6,109 bases of DNA, taken from positions 1 to 6,109 of the forward strand of contig CALLXO010000226.1 of NCBI GenBank assembly GCA_937875645.1, read 5' to 3'. Below the pieces are notes generated by a model. It saw nothing but the letters and a program-made list of their open reading frames with translations. It was not told the DNA's origin and did not search any database. The stretch's first letter is position 1. Each line of letters begins with the position of its first letter. The DNA comes from an uncultured Clostridia bacterium (GTDB lineage: Bacteria > Bacillota > Clostridia > Christensenellales > CAG-314). Below are positions 4,647-6,109 of this stretch, piece by piece. A program made the position numbers and the translations under genes.

Positions 4647-5381
4647 TTAGTATTGCACATCCATTAAAGTTAAGCCGTTTGCCGACAGCGTTTTGCCACA
4701 CAGGGCACGGTTGCCTGAGGCAATAATTTTAGGTATGTCGTCAGGTGATATTTTACCCATACCCACAAATAATAAAGTGCCGGCAATTGCACGCACCATA
4801 TTGTACAAAAAAGCGTTGCCCTTAACAATTATAAAAATCTCGTTATCTTGTTGAATAACAGTACAAGAGTAAATTTCCCTCACAGTGGATTTAACAAAAC
4901 TGCCTGTGCTCATAAAACATGCAAAATCCTGTTTCCCCTCTAAAAGTTTTGCGGCTTTTTGCATAGCTAAAACATCAGGCTGTTTATAAATTTGCTTATG
5001 GTCTATATCCAAAAACGGATGTCTAAAGGACGAAATATACATTTTGTAAATATAGGTTTTATTTATTGCGCTTTTGCGTGCGTTAAAATTGCTCGGAACG
5101 GTTTTAGCCTCTATGACGGCGATGTCCTTTGGCAAAAAAACATTTACGCCTCTTATTAAATTGAAAGATTTAATTTCCTTAGCGGCATCAAAATGCGCCA
5201 CCTGACCTTTTGCGTGTACACCCACATCAGTGCGCCCGCTTCCTGTAACTTTTATATCTTCGTTAAATACTTGACTTAAAGCTTTTTCTAGCGTGTCTTG
5301 CACAGATACGCCGTTTTTTTGACATTGCCAGCCACTGTAAGCGGTGCCTATATATTGAATTTTTATTGCGTATCTTGGCAT
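4647..5381 (-). CDS. truA: tRNA pseudouridine(38-40) synthase TruA
   Basis: Converts uridine to pseudouridine at positions 38-40 of the tRNA anticodon arm. The 244-residue product is of normal length. It shows the N-terminal strand RYAIKIQYIGTAYSGWQCQ, the catalytic motif GSGRTDVGVHAKGQVAHF (47-64, catalytic Asp52), FNARKSAINKTYIYKM (99-114), DFACFM (152-157), NAFLYNMVRAIAGTLLFVG (189-207) and the C-terminal RALCGKTLSANGLTLMDVQY. The ATG at 5381 overlaps the ecfT stop codon by one base (TAATG), and no strong Shine-Dalgarno sequence precedes it. Translation is therefore probably coupled to ecfT, the usual arrangement in Bacillota. A perfect hairpin without a U-tract follows the stop codon. Confidence 0.97.
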   Translation of the reverse strand: MPRYAIKIQYIGTAYSGWQCQKNGVSVQDTLEKALSQVFNEDIKVTGSGRTDVGVHAKGQVAHFDAAKEIKSFNLIRGVNVFLPKDIAVIEAKTVPSNFNARKSAINKTYIYKMYISSFRHPFLDIDHKQIYKQPDVLAMQKAAKLLEGKQDFACFMSTGSFVKSTVREIYSCTVIQQDNEIFIIVKGNAFLYNMVRAIAGTLLFVGMGKISPDDIPKIIASGNRALCGKTLSANGLTLMDVQY

Positions 5382-5908
5382 TATCTATCAAAAAATAAAA
5401 TATCAAAAAGCGGATCGCCTAAAAAACTTATTAACCAATCAGAATTTGTATAATTAACAACGACGGCAAAGCCTACGATAGCAAGAAAAATAAGCAAAGC
5501 GAATAAATCACGCCAGAAAAAAGTTAGTTTTTTTAGCCTTGTCCTTTTTGTGCTTCCTTCAAAACAGCGGGCGTTCATTGCCATTGCCAATTCCTCCGCG
5601 CGTCTAAAGCTGTTTACTAATAGCGGCACAAGAATAGGCACAAAAGCTTTCGCCCTCGCCACCATTCCGCCGGTATCAAATTGCGCTCCACGTGCTTTTT
5701 GCGCACGAATTATCCTGTCCGTTTCCTCCATCAAAGTAGGGATAAACCTTAATGTTATGCTCATTACCAGCGCAAAATCAGCGACAGGTACTTTTATTAG
5801 CTTTAAAGGAGACATAAGGCTCTCGATGCCATACGTCAAATCTACCGGCGTTGTAGTGAGGGTGAGCAAACTTGCTCCCATCACAAGCAAAACAAGTCGA
5901 AAAACCAT
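5381..5908 (-). CDS. ecfT: Energy-coupling factor transporter transmembrane protein EcfT, 5'-truncated
   Basis: EcfT is the membrane scaffold that links the two EcfA ATPases to substrate-binding S components for uptake of vitamins or metal ions. From ATG at 5908 the frame gives 175 residues: FRLVLLVMGASLLTLTTTP (3-21), a helix ending in SITLRFIPTLMEETDRI, and the two coupling-helix motifs that dock on the ATPases, AQKARG (69-74) and AMNARC (110-115). The second has Cys for the usual Gly, a variant I have seen in the family. A last membrane segment lies at about 133-151. Complete EcfT is about 265 residues, so the N-terminal part is missing. Homology continues in frame upstream of this ATG to about 6019 and then stops at TAG. 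The 175-residue product lacks the first membrane helices and is unlikely to be a complete functional subunit. Overlaps truA by one base; ecfA genes would be expected to the right of the window. Confidence 0.88.
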   Translation of the reverse strand: MVFRLVLLVMGASLLTLTTTPVDLTYGIESLMSPLKLIKVPVADFALVMSITLRFIPTLMEETDRIIRAQKARGAQFDTGGMVARAKAFVPILVPLLVNSFRRAEELAMAMNARCFEGSTKRTRLKKLTFFWRDLFALLIFLAIVGFAVVVNYTNSDWLISFLGDPLFDILFFDR

Positions 5909-6019
5909 CCTCCCTGCGGAGATAAGACCGGAAGAATAAATTTTAAAAACCCACCAATCAACTAATAATTCCTCTGCATTTCCTTTAATGAAAAAAATGT
6001 TAATAAAACTCCAGAAGAT
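5909..6019 (-). pseudogene. ecfT: In-frame upstream continuation of ecfT, cut at its 5' end
   Basis: The 37 codons before the ATG at 5908 read IFWSFINIFFIKGNAEE, then LLVDWWVFKIYSSGLISAGR. This matches the expected EcfT segment between the second cytoplasmic loop and the LTLTTTP helix (compare the B. subtilis pattern LLHILM...FFKI...GGL). Directly before it is TAG (6022-6020), and further stops follow. The true start of the gene is therefore not present, and the gene was truncated or misjoined near 6019. Confidence 0.7.
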
Positions 6020-6108
6020 CTATTTTTTATATTAATAAAATTATTTTTAAAATATTCTATTATTTTCCCAATTAAAACAACAAAATGATATTTAGATGGT
6101 ACCTCTTC
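5962..6108 (-). other. Partial open frame entering from the right edge, unrecognised
   Basis: A frame open from the window edge encodes 48 residues beginning EEVPSKYHFVVLIGKIIEYF and ending KEMQRNY before TAG at 5964-5962. It crosses the ecfT junction: its last ~19 codons are simply ecfT DNA read in another frame. The first ~29 could be a foreign coding sequence. The region 6021-6109 is only about 16% G+C, far below its surroundings. No family recognised. Confidence 0.3.
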
Positions 6109-6109
6109 A

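Noticed and set aside
5550..5939. 129-residue plus-strand frame opposite ecfT
   Set aside because: Antisense shadow of a well-supported EcfT coding region.

Overview
The window looks like chromosomal DNA from a low-GC member of the Bacillota (Clostridia-like). The evidence is an AT-rich composition, strong AGGAG-type ribosome-binding sites, consensus sigma-A promoters, hairpin-plus-U-tract terminators and the conserved ecfT-truA-rplM-rpsI gene order. No rRNA, tRNA, CRISPR array, integrase or transposase is visible.

All housekeeping genes are on the minus strand. Reading from right to left: ecfT (transmembrane subunit of an ECF vitamin/metal importer) overlaps truA (tRNA pseudouridine synthase). 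A ~510-base gap follows, holding a near-perfect promoter and a folded leader that resembles the L13 autoregulatory leader. Next come rplM and rpsI (ribosomal proteins L13 and S9), ending at a strong terminator. Beyond a ~1.35-kb non-core segment lies glmM (phosphoglucosamine mutase, cell-wall precursor synthesis) with its own terminator. Last is the 5' part of a cation diffusion facilitator (CDF) transporter gene, with its own promoter and a TTG start; it runs off the left edge.

The interesting segment is about 1939-3180, between glmM and rpsI, where the reading direction flips to plus. It holds a stranded piece of a phage minor head protein gene. The gene has lost its middle and is frame-shifted, but its 3' part still encodes an open C-terminal region that resembles a PBECR-type (barnase/EndoU/colicin/RelE-like) nuclease domain. 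A run of hairpins, two of them plausible plus-strand terminators, follows it. No other phage genes are present.

Two further scars are visible. A short plus-strand coding remnant sits in the truA-rplM gap. At the right edge, ecfT homology stops abruptly at an AGATCT site, and the ~90 bases beyond are only about 16% G+C. This looks like a 5' truncation by recombination or a contig-end misjoin.
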